Of a stretch of DNA of 64,000 nucleotides, positions 9,892 to 21,170 are shown in pieces; positions within the stretch are counted from its first letter, which is position 1, and each line of letters starts with the position of its first letter. A program made the translations under genes and the position numbers. The stretch comes from Phoenix dactylifera (Eukaryota; Streptophyta; Magnoliopsida; Arecales; Arecaceae), in NCBI RefSeq assembly GCF_009389715.1, contig NC_052409.1:1900001-1964000 (forward strand). The letters run 5' to 3'. The notes under the pieces are model-generated. The model did no database searches. It saw nothing but the letters and a program-made list of their open reading frames with translations, and had not been told where the DNA came from.

Positions 9892-12800
9892 GTGTATATC
9901 ACCTGAGTTATATGTTTTTATATATTTTTTAAGTCTGCAATTGCAGGGTGCATAAAATACAGCACTATGTGAAGATAGTATATGTGCACTCCAGCATGAA
10001 TCACCTTAATTATGCCTGCGAATGGCCTGTGGTCTTTAGTCTGCTAAGCATCTTCTCTTTCACTGTCCTGTTCTATGCGAGGCATGAATCTCCTGTCTGT
10101 CTGAAGAAAATAGTAGGTGCCCCTGACATGGTTATGCCCAATTGAGCATGTTTTGCAGATTTTAATGACCTTTTCTGATGTCATTACTAAGAATATTCTT
10201 CTTCACTATCTCTTTGCTTCATCTAAAGGCATCTTGATGTGCATCTGCTGATGATCTAAATAGACTTTATAGGCTATGTTTGAAGTAGTTCTAATGATTT
10301 AGTATTTTTCCTGCTCTATAGATGTCAGATCAGAAAGCTGATTGAGTCCACAGCCCCTGCAGAACCAGACTTGACTCTTAAAAGTTCATAAGTATGTTGT
10401 TATCCTACCATTTCTTAGCTGTACTGCATGATCAGTTTATGTTCTTGAACATATATTGAATAATGTCTTCATACAGAATTATTTATAAACTTTAATATTA
10501 TGCCTCTGTCACTGCTGATAGCGACTATATATATTATTATTACCAACAACAAATGATTGCAAGATTCTGAGTTGGTTTGATACCAACAACAAATGATTGC
10601 GAGATTCTGAGTTGGTTTGGTTTTTCTTATCAGTATAAGAATATAAGGCATCGCTTTAAATGTTTATATCTATGCTCTTTTTGATTTGAAGATGAGTGTG
10701 TCCTTTTGCACCTGTGTTTGAACTGTTTGCTAAACTATGTATTGTTTCTCCTACCACTATGTAATGTCAATTTGTTTTGTTTAGTTTTCTTGAAAAATTG
10801 TGTTATCTAAGTTTCTAATCAAATACTATGATTGATCTTTAGATGCTGGCTTGTAATCTCAACGAAGGGAACCAACCTGCGGTTAGGAGGAGCTTAAAGG
10901 TAGACAATTGATGTCTGTAGGTCTGGGATGTTTGTTGTCAATCTTGAGAAGAAACCTTTTCTGGAATGGTCCATTCTGGTGCTCTGTCCTTCTTTCAATG
11001 GTGAAGAAGACAAAATGTCATTATGGTACAATCAGGATTATCTGTTGCTTATAATGTTAGCTCACACTCTTTTTGTAATCTGCATGTCAGACTAGCAAAA
11101 TAGTTATGTTATTTCTTGCTTGAAACTTTCCAGTTCATTCTTTTATGACTTTCTTTAAGTGGCAGCTGGATTATATTCCACAACCTTAAAGTTGCATATA
11201 TCCTTGTTAGCCAAGGTAGTTACCGAGCTCATACATGAAACTTCAGACGACATTTAATGTAAATGAAAGTTCTTTTTGGAAGTTTATATACTAAACCTTC
11301 AAGAAAACCAAAAAGATCTGTCATGTAATACCTACTCATTCTAAAAGCGGAAGGTTCCAGGTAAATGATCTCTATGGCAAAGTAAACAATTGATTCCCTG
11401 CAATTTAGTATCAGCATTTTTTTTTCTTGTCATACTCTCAAAATTTTTATTGCTTGCATTTATAAATAATGTATGCTTTTTGGTCTTAGAGGTTGAGTTC
11501 TCTTGGGAAGGCTACTAGGAAGGATGTGGACCTGTTAGGACAAAATCTCTTGAGAAGACTACTTTTTTCTTCTTCTTGGCTGAACTCTTAGGAAGGTTAC
11601 TTGGAAGGATGTGGATCTGTTAGGACAAAAACCTGTTGAGAAGATAACACTCTCTCTTTTTGCTATTTGAGGCAGTCTGATGATTTTATGAAATCTTTTA
11701 AAGATAAAGAAACAACAATTGTTCCCTCTTCCTGCAGGCTGAAAGAGCTGCTTTGGAGATGCTAGACAAAGTGGTGATGCTTAGAAGGGTTTTATTGCTA
11801 GATGTTTGAAATTCAAATTCTTGTTGCAACAATCTACAAAAGTCCTACTTTTACAGTATCTAGCTTCCTCTCTTCTATATGCACTGAGTGGAACTACCAA
11901 GGTAGCTGGAAAATGTTAAGCCACTACTTAATGCTTGAAACAAGGTCCTTCGATGTTCTTGGTGAAAAAAACTGCTGCTCCGTATTTTTGTTTCTCCTCA
12001 TACTGCGCGCTTGGATTCCCAGCAATATATCTTAATATTATCCTCTGGATCTTAATAGGGAACCGGAAAGTAGTATATATAGATATGGATGTATCTATCT
12101 ATATATATCTGTATCCATATATTTATATCTAAATGCATAGATGAATGGATGGATAGATTTAGATATACATACGTACATATACACACTAAGCCTCCGAAAT
12201 CATCTCAAACAGCCGTGACGTCAACGATATCATTACTTCAATCCGAGCCTCCAAAATCTTATTGTTATATCCGTTATCATAAAGTTTGATGTTTTTTGGG
12301 GGGAAGATAAAGTTTGATGCTTTATTTTGGGAGACGTTGATGTAAAGACTATAGTCATCTCATACAGCCACGGCGTCACCGATATCATAACATCAACGGG
12401 AAAAAAAAGGAAAAGAAAATTATATCTGTACCTTCGCCATGAAAGGGAAAAAGAATGGAAGCAGGTTTCTTGCAAGGTGTCATGCAGGGAATCCAATGTT
12501 ATCAGAAAGTAAGAACGTCGCTGTCCTCGTGACCTAAAACAAAACAAAACAAGAGGCGGTGTTCCTCTCTTAAAATTCCAAGAAGAAGAGAAATTACCAG
12601 ATGCTAGATTTAATCGGCCATTGAATCATGGTCATTCCTGCCAAAAAAATAAAAATAATCACGGCCGTCCAGTAGACCAAGTATATCATATGGCAGCAAT
12701 ATTTACAAAAACCATAGCACAACAGCTGTGACTCTCCTTCTGTAATTTTAACTTGGCAAATCAAAAATTATTTTTTTTATTATAAGAGATGATTCATACC

Positions 12801-13480
12801 ATTTTAGTATAGGTATACCTAATAAGACCAGAAAACAAGAAATTTTGGAGCGCTCTAAGCAACTCTAATTTTTCAATTCACAAGATGGCTTCGGAATGAT
12901 GAGCCACATACGATGCCATCCAGTCTATAACCTCATTTGTCTTTTGTAATGTAATTTTTTAAGTTGCAGAGCCTATATAAAATCGTTACTTTTTTTTAAC
13001 AGAAATATACATGTAAGCTATGATTTGTCTACCTGAGCATTTATTTTAGAAAAATTATTATATAGATATCAATAAAAACAAAAGTACAATATTGTTTGTT
13101 TATCAAATGAAAAATGATCATATCAAACTGATAAGAAAATTTAAATTCAAAAATTGTATGTTTATTTCAAAATAAAAAAAATCAAATATTAATTATTATT
13201 TTTTAAAAGAATCATTACTAAAAGATCCACTAGATATACATAGTCCATTATATAATGGAAGGTTGTTATAGTAGCTTCTTATAACACTAGAATGGCTGCT
13301 ATATTAAATCTTCATTGCCACTAACTGCATCATTTGGATCATGTAGAATCTATTGTATAGTTTTGTATCTAATGTCATGGTAGATGTATTCTATATCAAA
13401 TAATGAGCATGGGAGAAGGATGGGACATAAAATAGAATAATAATTTATAGGTCCTTTTATGGAATAATCTTTTTCTTAGT
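9892..13480. other. Intergenic / possible 3'UTR intron DNA with small local repeats
   Basis: No gene recognised. It contains a 40-bp tandem duplication (10541-10580 and 10581-10620), an imperfect ~100-bp duplication sharing GGAAGGATGTGGA.CTGTTAGG (about 11484-11573 and 11575-11650), and an ATCTATAT/GATGGATA microsatellite-like run at 12080-12180. The region 12600-13450 is AT-rich and featureless until the leader of the E2 gene. Confidence 0.4.
10541..10620 (+). repeat. 40-bp tandem duplication
   Basis: The unit beginning TACCAACAACAAATGATTGC occurs twice back to back (10541 and 10581) with only two mismatches. It is non-coding and has no other obvious significance. Confidence 0.85.
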
Positions 13481-13633
13481 TTCAATCCCATCCCTTTGTA
13501 GTCTGTGCTGCAAGAGAGAAGGAAAGGGAAGGACTCTATCTTGGGTCACTTCAACTCGTCCTCCGGGCGCCGTCTCATTTGTTCTTCTAATCGATCTTCG
13601 ACCTCGCTTCGAATAGAACGGAAGACAGAAGCC

Positions 13634-16600
13634 ATGTCTTCTCCCAGCAAGCGCCGTGAAATGGACTTGATGAAACTGTGAATATTCGAAAATTCCCATT
13701 CTTTTTTTAATCCCCATTTCTGTGCCATTATTTTTTTATTTTTTTTTCTTTTCTGGCTTGAAGGATGATGAGTGATTACAAGGTGGAGATGATAAACGAT
13801 GGGATGCAGGAGTTCTATGTTGATTTCCATGGACCCAAAGAAAGTAATATCATCGGCCCAAACCTCCATTAAAAGATATCCAAATCGGTAGTTTTGAATA
13901 ATATTGGTGAAATGAGGGCCGATTCTTATTAGTTTTTTCACGATTACTTTGATATGTGGGTTTTTGATGGTGTGATTTATATACTTGATTCAGTTACGTT
14001 GGAAGCTGGAAGAGGGATACATCAATCTCTCGCCCTTCGTCCCTAATTTTCAGGATTTTGGTTGTCTTTTTTAATTTCTTATGTAGTTCCTATGGATCAT
14101 TGAAATTCTCATTTGGTTGGCCGCTCTGATCTCAACTGTGTGCTCGAAAATCCTCCTTTTATCTCTTTGCAGCAATAAAGATATGAACTTGATGCGCTTG
14201 TTCTCATGTTGTATTTATTTTGTCTGTATACACTTGAATTGACCTTGAAATCCACCTTGCAGTCGGGTAGTTTCCATGATCTCTTCTTTTGGTTCTCTTG
14301 ACATAGTGATGCAGAACTTTGATAGTATTGATGATTTTGTGAAATCTCAATGCTGGGATTCATGTCAGTGCTTGTTTAATGTCAATTGGAAACTAGTTCC
14401 TGCTTTTCATGCATGGATGCTTTGACAGGTCTTTATCAAGGAGGCGTGTGGAAGATCAGGGTGGAATTGCCTGGTGCTTACCCTTACAAGTCTCCTTCCA
14501 TTGGATTTGTCAATAAGATCTATCATCCGAATGTAGATGAAATGTGAGTCTTAAGTTAAGATATAATGGTGGGATAGTATGTTTGTGTCATGTTTTTCTG
14601 CAATTCCTTATCGGTTTTATGGCAGTAATTATGAGTTGGAAGACTTTGCAAAGTTCTGATAGTCCTCCTCTATCTTAAATCAGGTCTGGTTCAGTTTGCT
14701 TGGATGTCATCAACCAGACATGGAGCCCCATGTTTGGTAAAGAACTTTATGTTTGCTAATCACTCCATTTTCGTCATTGTGCATGAACTTCATGACTTCT
14801 CTAGATTAGTGGTGCTTATTAGATCCTCAATTTGCAATTATTTAGTATTTACTTTTGGTTATCATAAGTGCTTTTAAAATGTTTGCATCTGTCTTTTCAG
14901 ATCTTATAAATGTTTTCGAAGTCTTCCTTCCACAGCTTCTTTTGTACCCCAATCCATCTGATCCGTTAAATGGAGAAGCTGCTGCGCTGATGATGCGTGA
15001 TCGACCTGCTTATGAACAAAAAGTTAAAGGTGACATGACTCCCAACTATTATGTGCTTAATATATGTGCTTTGATTTTTCATCTAGCTGAAAGGAACAAG
15101 GATACTTAGTTTGTAATATCACTGGCGATTTTTCGTTAAACAGCAAACAGTTGCTGCTTCCTCTTTCAAAAGTAGTTATATTGCAAGTGACCATTGGCAT
15201 CTGAATGTCATTATCGAATGCCTCTTTGGCAAATACATATTTAAAGAAGGCTGAGGTTTTCCATAGTTATTTCATGAGGGATGTGGATGTGTCACATGAA
15301 TTTTGAAACCAAACCACCCATCTGATCACTGCACAATTTTGGAAGATTTCATGATAAATTGTCTTCAAATTCTGTCTGCCAGTGCCACTTGTCTACCAAT
15401 CAAACTAGCTTATGAAGAGCATGTTTTGTTACTAACTGTGAGGGCCATGAGCCAGTGGGAAGAAGAAATAGGAGTCCAAATATAGCACTTTTAGAGGAGA
15501 TGAGTTATTATTTGTAGAAATCTTCCAGAAATGGAACCCCCTTCCTCCAAACAGATGCCACTTTGTGATGCTCAAACAAATTCCCCTGAACTCTATCTTT
15601 ATGCAGTATTGAACCACTAATGTGTCATTGCCTTTTTTTTCTGCCTCTGAATACTGTAGTTGACTCCTGACCTTTTGTCATTTTTTTGGGATTGATGTTG
15701 ATCCCAAAAATGCGATGTTAAAAGAGACATGGAACTGAATACTTTATGTGCATTGACTGTGCCACAAAGACTAAAATAAAGTTTCCTCCGTGAGCTCATA
15801 GTACTAATCTGCTATGAAGTTGAATGCATTTTTCTTTTGAGTGTTGATGATTAGGTTCCGTCCAAATTAGGCATTAAGTCCAATCCTCATGGAGTAGAAT
15901 AAAGAGGAATATCTTAATTTATTCATCTTTTTAGTTCTTCCTGTTCCCACAGCCCAATTCATTTTTTGATGACAGCGCCTTTATGTCCCATCTTAAAGTC
16001 TCTCCTAAATAGCCTAAGGGTGGAGTTTTCTTTAAGAAAATAAAATCACCTTTTCCAATTGCAGCTTCACCTATGAAAAAATATTAGTCCAAGAAAATTG
16101 TTTTGATAAAAGTAAGGGGAATAAGTTTAATTCATGTCTCCTCTTCAATGTACCCCCACTTTTTTTTATAGTAAAACATGTGGTATCAACCACCCTTATT
16201 TAAATGTATAAACCTTATTTCAGTGTATTTTATCTTCCAATGTCAGGTTGTTAGGTCCATGCATGTCCAAGTAAATCTATCTTCTTTCTCCTGAAAGACC
16301 ATATTAATGAAGGATCTTCCATTCATTTTTAGACTCCTTTTCTTTAATTTAATACATCATCATTTCATCTTGATTCTTCAGCTCCTATCCACTTATTATG
16401 TGAAGATGTTAATTTCCACGCCCTCTGGCATTGCTCTTTTGTAAGTAAACGACATTATCTTGCCTAGCGATGCCTCCAACTTTTCAAGAAAAAATATTAT
16501 GGATCCCTCTCTCAGACCTTGAATTTTTTGTTGTTTCTTCTAGTTTTCAATTATTTCTTTGTTCCCTATTTCATCCATGTGTCATATTGAGTTGATGTAG

Positions 16601-17550
16601 CTCTAGCATGAATTATGTATTGCCCTGGTATTTCAATATGATTGTACAAAAGTCATGAACTCAGGCCAGATATTTACGCTTCAGAAGATATTCGGTTCAA
16701 CTTTTGATGGCCGAACAACTCAAGAAGGTTATAAATTTCCAATGAGTTCAAAGAAAAACACAAAATTAATGGGGCACACATGCCTGGTGGTGTGATGATT
16801 TGAAGGATGCAATGGTTAAAAATCCAATGTGCCATTATAACTGATTTGATCTGTATATATTTGAACACTTATGTGTTGCAATCCAATGACGAATCTATAT
16901 GCCAGTCCTTCATAGTACAATGATTGCTGGATATAGCTAATTATACAGGTCTATTTTGAGCTATAAATTATTGACGTTCACGGGATTATAGCAAAGTATC
17001 TTATTATAAATTTATTATACCTAAATATTTAATAATTTAGCATATTTTGATCGAGATCACTAGTTAAGTGGTGACTTTGTCAATTGTACATGCATCTACA
17101 CGGTGGAAATAAGATGGATTCACCAAAGAGCAATTCTTTGATTTAGTTTTGTTTTTACGCATTGAAGTCCTTTCTAAACTTTAAATTAATGATATCAAGA
17201 ATTCTTAACTCGTTCTCACTTTCAAGCACTAATTTATCACTAATTTATCCACAATACTAAGGGTCCGAAAACTGTGACAGCATTTCAACAAGTTTGGTTT
17301 AATGCTTCGAGGAAACAGTTTCATTCATTTATCAAAAGCTAAATCATGCTAGTTACAGTTGGTCCATTAGTTGGAAGATTTCTTTTTTTCTGATATTGCT
17401 CTTACTTTTCCATCAGAATATTGCGAGAAATATGCAAAGCCCGATGATGCTGGTGCTTCCCCAGAAGAAAATTCAAGTGATGAAGAGCTGAGTGAAGATG
17501 AGTATGGTTCCAGTGATGAGGATGTAGTGCCTGGGAATCCAGATCCTTAA
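13634..17550 (+). CDS. UBC4: Ubiquitin-conjugating enzyme E2, UBC4/5/6 (UBE2H-like) group
   Basis: Six exons, all with GT-AG borders and keeping frame: 13634-13677, 13764-13843, 14429-14543, 14684-14736, 14901-15029 and 17417-17550, giving 184 residues. The protein begins [17 protein letters not shown] and contains the E2 HPN motif (74-76), the active-site Cys85 in [15 protein letters not shown], and [18 protein letters not shown]. It ends in the acidic Ser/Asp/Glu-rich tail typical of plant UBC4/UBC5/UBC6, relatives of animal UBE2H. It receives ubiquitin from E1 as a thioester on Cys85 and passes it on with an E3; UBE2H orthologues serve the GID/CTLH ligase, which is family knowledge and not shown here. 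Intron 5 is long (2.4 kb, 15030-17416) and otherwise unremarkable. All key residues are present, so it should be active. The exact paralogue number is uncertain. Confidence 0.93.
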
Positions 17551-18456
17551 GCTTGCATATCCCATCTGATACCCTAATTCCTGTTTGTATCAGTTTATTG
17601 TGTTACTGTGTAGATAAACCTACTTTCTTATCATGTTGTTTTGAATTGTCTTGGTGATGGAAACTTCAACTGGGCATACATGAACTGGAATTGTGGATCA
17701 GTTATGTAACATGTGTGCATATGTCCATGCATGCATTTTAACATGCCCCATGGATACTCTCTCTCAAAAAAAAAAAAGAGTATGCTGAGTTGGACCGAAG
17801 TCTGAGTTTATATTTGACTCAAGTTAAGGGATACTAAAAATCCCAGCAGGACACAAGTTGAGTTTAATGGTTAGGTTTTCATGATTGTTACAGATAATTT
17901 TGGGATTTCAGAATAAAATTTATTATAACAAGAATTCTTGTATTTTTTTTCACTGAAAGAGAGAGATACAGAGAGGCCCATCTGGAAATTTTGTATATGT
18001 TATATGTAGTGCTATCTCGCCTTTTTTTCAGCGCATTCTCTCCCTTTTTATCAGATGTCTATAAAGCAAGCACCAAAACTCTAATTGACCAGGTGCTTCT
18101 ACCATGCCAAGAGATGGAATGTGCATATGCACCAAAGATTTTGAGGCCACTTCCATTTACTTGAAAGGCTAAATCTCAACTCCTTTTTTTTAAAAGCCAT
18201 TCTGATGAGCCTAAACCAAAACAATTTTGTGTATGTTTTAATTGTCTTTTTTCCTTTACATATCAAATAGACAGATGATCATTCTTCAATTGTCGTTAAA
18301 ATATCTCTAGAAATTGGATGTTCGACTAATCTACAGTGTGACCACTGACCATTTGCTCGGATGGCATCAGTCTTGGCTACTTGGACAAGAAGGTGAGAGT
18401 TATGATTCTAGCCGGATTCAGCTTTCCGTGGGTTCAGTGGATGTAGGTAGAAAGGG
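17551..18456. other. 3' flank of the E2 gene
   Basis: Probable 3'UTR followed by AT-rich intergenic sequence. No further gene is seen. A run of A (about 17767-17777) and local T-runs are the only structure. Confidence 0.4.
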
Positions 18457-18866
18457 TTATATCACATTAGGAGTAAGCAAAATTTTTATCATTTCATCCA
18501 TCAGTGAGACTGCAATATTCATCTGAAGCCTATTGCTATATCCATCTATTAGACAGGTATATGTACAAATATCAGGAGATAAGCCATTCCTTCTTAACGG
18601 CTCCACAGCCACCTTCATTTTTTATATGCTTGCAATAATTAGCAATTAGTGATGTAAATACAATCCTGTCAGGTATTAAGCTATCTCCAGTCATTTCCTT
18701 AAACAATTTTATAGCTTCTGGAAGTCGTCCATCATCACAAAGCCCATTTATAAGATTTGTATAAGTGAAGATATTGAGTGTGATATCTTCCTCTAACATT
18801 CTATCATATAACATGAAAGCCTCCTCCATGCCTGATCTTTTAGCGAAACCATCGATGAGGGTGCTG
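18457..18866 (-). pseudogene. Inverted, truncated fragment of the PPR gene
   Basis: On the minus strand this aligns with bases 8213-8645 of the intact PPR gene. The open part reads VYSTLIDGFAKRSGMEEAF and continues through three PPR units; then a small indel around 18610-18640 shifts frame (after IANYCK), and the homology resumes in another frame (LIDGYS, VSLMDEMIKI) down to about 18457. Both ends of the homology are abrupt, it lacks the start and the end of the gene, and it sits in reverse orientation 10 kb away. It is therefore a duplicated internal fragment, not a second gene. No terminal repeats or poly(A) tract that would name the mechanism are clear. Confidence 0.88.
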
Positions 18867-18892
18867 TAGACACACACAGATGACACATACAC

Positions 18893-19859
18893 AGAGGGGT
18901 GCTATAAGTACATCAATATGCATGATGTATGCATGTATATATCATGTATGTATGTATATAATGGAGAGGGGTGGGGATGGAGAGAGAGAGTCTCCAAAGT
19001 ATCATGATGATACAAGCTTGTCTTTTAAATATGATAATGTGATATCCGAATAAAGAAGGCAGCAATAACATTTGCAAGAAGTATACAAGCTATCATGACC
19101 GTAAGCTCCAGAGTCAATTATTATAGTCGCTGTGTGTTTTAGTAGAGATAGGCAAGAATTTAAGGCAATGATTTAAAAACTACTTTTCGTAATATTTGCT
19201 ATCCACACCTTTTTCTCCCTCTTTAATCAACAAAACAATTCAAATATAACTTTTAAAAATGTGGCTGATAGCTTGACAATTTCAAGTTTCGATTCAGGTT
19301 TTACAAGTGAGATCAACCCTTTATGAGATGGATTGATATAATACATGCCTATGACAGGGTTGATACACATTCAAACATCATATTAGAAACAATAAGGAGA
19401 AGGAAAAGCATTTGAAAATCTACTAATCATGGTTGTTGCTCAAAGCCCATGTTGATGTCATGTTAAATCCCTCCTACATTAGCATATTTTTAACTAATAT
19501 GTGAAAATTTGCAAGGCCTGTTGTCTTTGATGCAATTAACTTATATTTGGATCTTCCTCTACTATGTATCTTATGAAAATGAATAGGGATGGCAATGAAT
19601 CGGATAGGCCATTACTTGTACCCATCTCTTACTTGTTTCGGGGTAAGGTGGAGCATGTAGAGTTAGATAAGACAGGTTGGACGGATCAATCCGGATAAAG
19701 CTTAAAAATCAATTTTTTTTTATAAATGCATGCTAATTTTTTTCTTCAACAAAAAAGAAATTCTGAAGAATTATATATATCCGGTTCGAATTTGGGGCAT
19801 GTTTTACCACTACCCATAACCTTTCTAGATCTGTTGTAGGTTGGGTAAAACTTGTCCTA
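18893..19859. other. Intergenic DNA with a possible hAT-type end
   Basis: A short ATGTATGTATAT microsatellite lies at 18920-18965. At 19588 a TAGGGATGGCAAT word opens a stretch with GGATAGGCC and GGACGGATCAATCCGG that resembles the ends of the hAT family at 49687; no matching inverted repeat or target duplication could be found, so at most it is a truncated copy. Otherwise nothing is seen. Confidence 0.3.
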
Positions 19860-20225
19860 TTGAGATTGTGCCAGGTCCACATGGCCTTCGAGTCATCTGT
19901 TCTGGAGGCAGAATTCAAAGCTGCTTGGGAGGGTGTTTCTTATCTGAGACGAGTTCTGTTGGCCTGGTGCATCATCCTGAAGGGGGACTCAGTTGAGGTG
20001 GTAGAGTGGATTCTACAAAAAAGGTCGGGAGTCTTTAATCATCCACTTCTAGAGGACATCCGACGGCTACTGCAGAAATGTAATGTCTTCCAAGTTGGGC
20101 ATGTGTTCTGGGATGCGAAAAGAGCTACTTACTGGATTGCCTCTTTTACTGCTCATCATTCTGCCGAGATTCTCTGGGCCCATTTTGTATGTCCCTCCAC
20201 TGTTGTAGAGTATTTTATCCTTTGA
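19860..20225 (+). mobile_element. LINE (non-LTR retrotransposon) RNase H remnant
   Basis: A 121-codon open frame contains EAEFKAAWEGVSYLRRVLL, ILKGDSVEVVEWI and an Arg/Asn-poor tail. This is the arrangement of the plant-type RNase H (RVT_3) domain found at the 3' end of plant L1-like elements (acidic residues in AEFKAAWEG and LKGDS). No reverse transcriptase lies upstream; hence it is a 5'-truncated insertion. The DNA after the stop (20226-20284) may be its 3'UTR. Confidence 0.65.
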
Positions 20226-20351
20226 CTCAGTAGGCAGCGCTCACGCAAGATTAGTGTGAGCTGCCGGTGTACCCAAAAACAAAAAGTTTGCGCCAGGTGT
20301 CACGCCTCGAACCCAGCACCTGGGTTCGGTACGCGACCTACTCTGATATCA

Positions 20352-20515
20352 TTTGTAATAGCCCAAGACCTCACCCAAAATGGCTAGCCAGAAGGTAATA
20401 TTTTGGGTTCCTTGATCCGTTATTAGTATCCAAGATCTACCTAGCGAATGAATCGATATGGGACTAAACTTACGCCCGCACGAGTCCTCACACCAAGTCG
20501 GGTATTTAATAGGGA
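20352..20515. repeat. Third copy of the dispersed ~150-bp repeat
   Basis: It starts GTAATAGCCCAAGACCTCAC, then carries AAAATGGCTAGCCA, TTGATCCGTTAT, CAAGATCTACCTAGCGA, GATATGGGACTAAACTTACG and CACGAGTCCTCACA in the same order as the copies at 2937-3330. It is the best preserved of the three and non-coding. Confidence 0.6.
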
Positions 20516-21037
20516 GAAATAAATTGCATGGATTCATATCAAACCTCTATTTTTTTTTTTCCAATTTTATATCAAATCACGTTACGAGGAGGAGTGCAAG
20601 AGATCATAAAATGGATTTGGGATCGGCCTCCAACTAGGACCAGCTTCCAAATGAACTAAGCATGGATGTCATAAAGCTGGTACTAACTTGATTTAGTTGG
20701 ATGAAATCCTAGATGACAACAAAATTGAGTGTTTTTTTTTATTTTTTCGAGTAAAGATGGACAAATAAAAAATTTCAGGCACAGTCTTAAAAGCCTAGAG
20801 ACACGGGAGAGCCTACCAAACCCAATTGAAATGCTGCCAAAGCCAATTCAAGCCGGGTCCAGAAAATCCGCGAATCTGCATTGCATTCGCAGAGAATAGG
20901 GATAGAGCCGTTGATGCCGCCAGACGTCTGCTCCGCCGCACGATGTCACGCCCGGACAGGCGTGATCAGAAACCGCATCTCAAAGACACAATACGAAGAT
21001 CAGAACGGTCAGGAAACAACCATGCTCGGTTCCGCAA

Positions 21038-21102
21038 AAACCCTAAATCTCAAACCCTAATCGTTCCACATCTATAAATTGACCCGCCTGTCATAAACCC
21101 TA
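21038..21102 (+). promoter_or_regulatory. Fibrillarin core promoter with telo-boxes
   Basis: AAACCCTAA occurs at 21038-21046 and 21052-21060 and AAACCCTAG at 21094-21102, around a TATA-like CTATAAATT (21072-21080) about 95 bp before the ATG. AAACCCTA telo-boxes near the start site are characteristic of plant ribosome-biogenesis and ribosomal-protein genes and fit a nucleolar protein gene expressed in growing cells. Confidence 0.65.
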
Positions 21103-21170
21103 GTCTTACTGCAGAGTCTCGTTCGTCCGCCGCTCCAACCCTCTTCGATATCCAAAGCGGAGCTGTAGAA

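Noticed and set aside
13546-13941. 131-codon minus-strand frame over the start of the E2 gene
   Set aside because: It overlaps exons 1 and 2 of the clearly homologous E2 gene on the other strand and resembles nothing.
19588-19859. Complete hAT element starting TAGGGATGGCAAT
   Set aside because: No matching inverted end and no 8-bp duplication; only the left end resembles the family.
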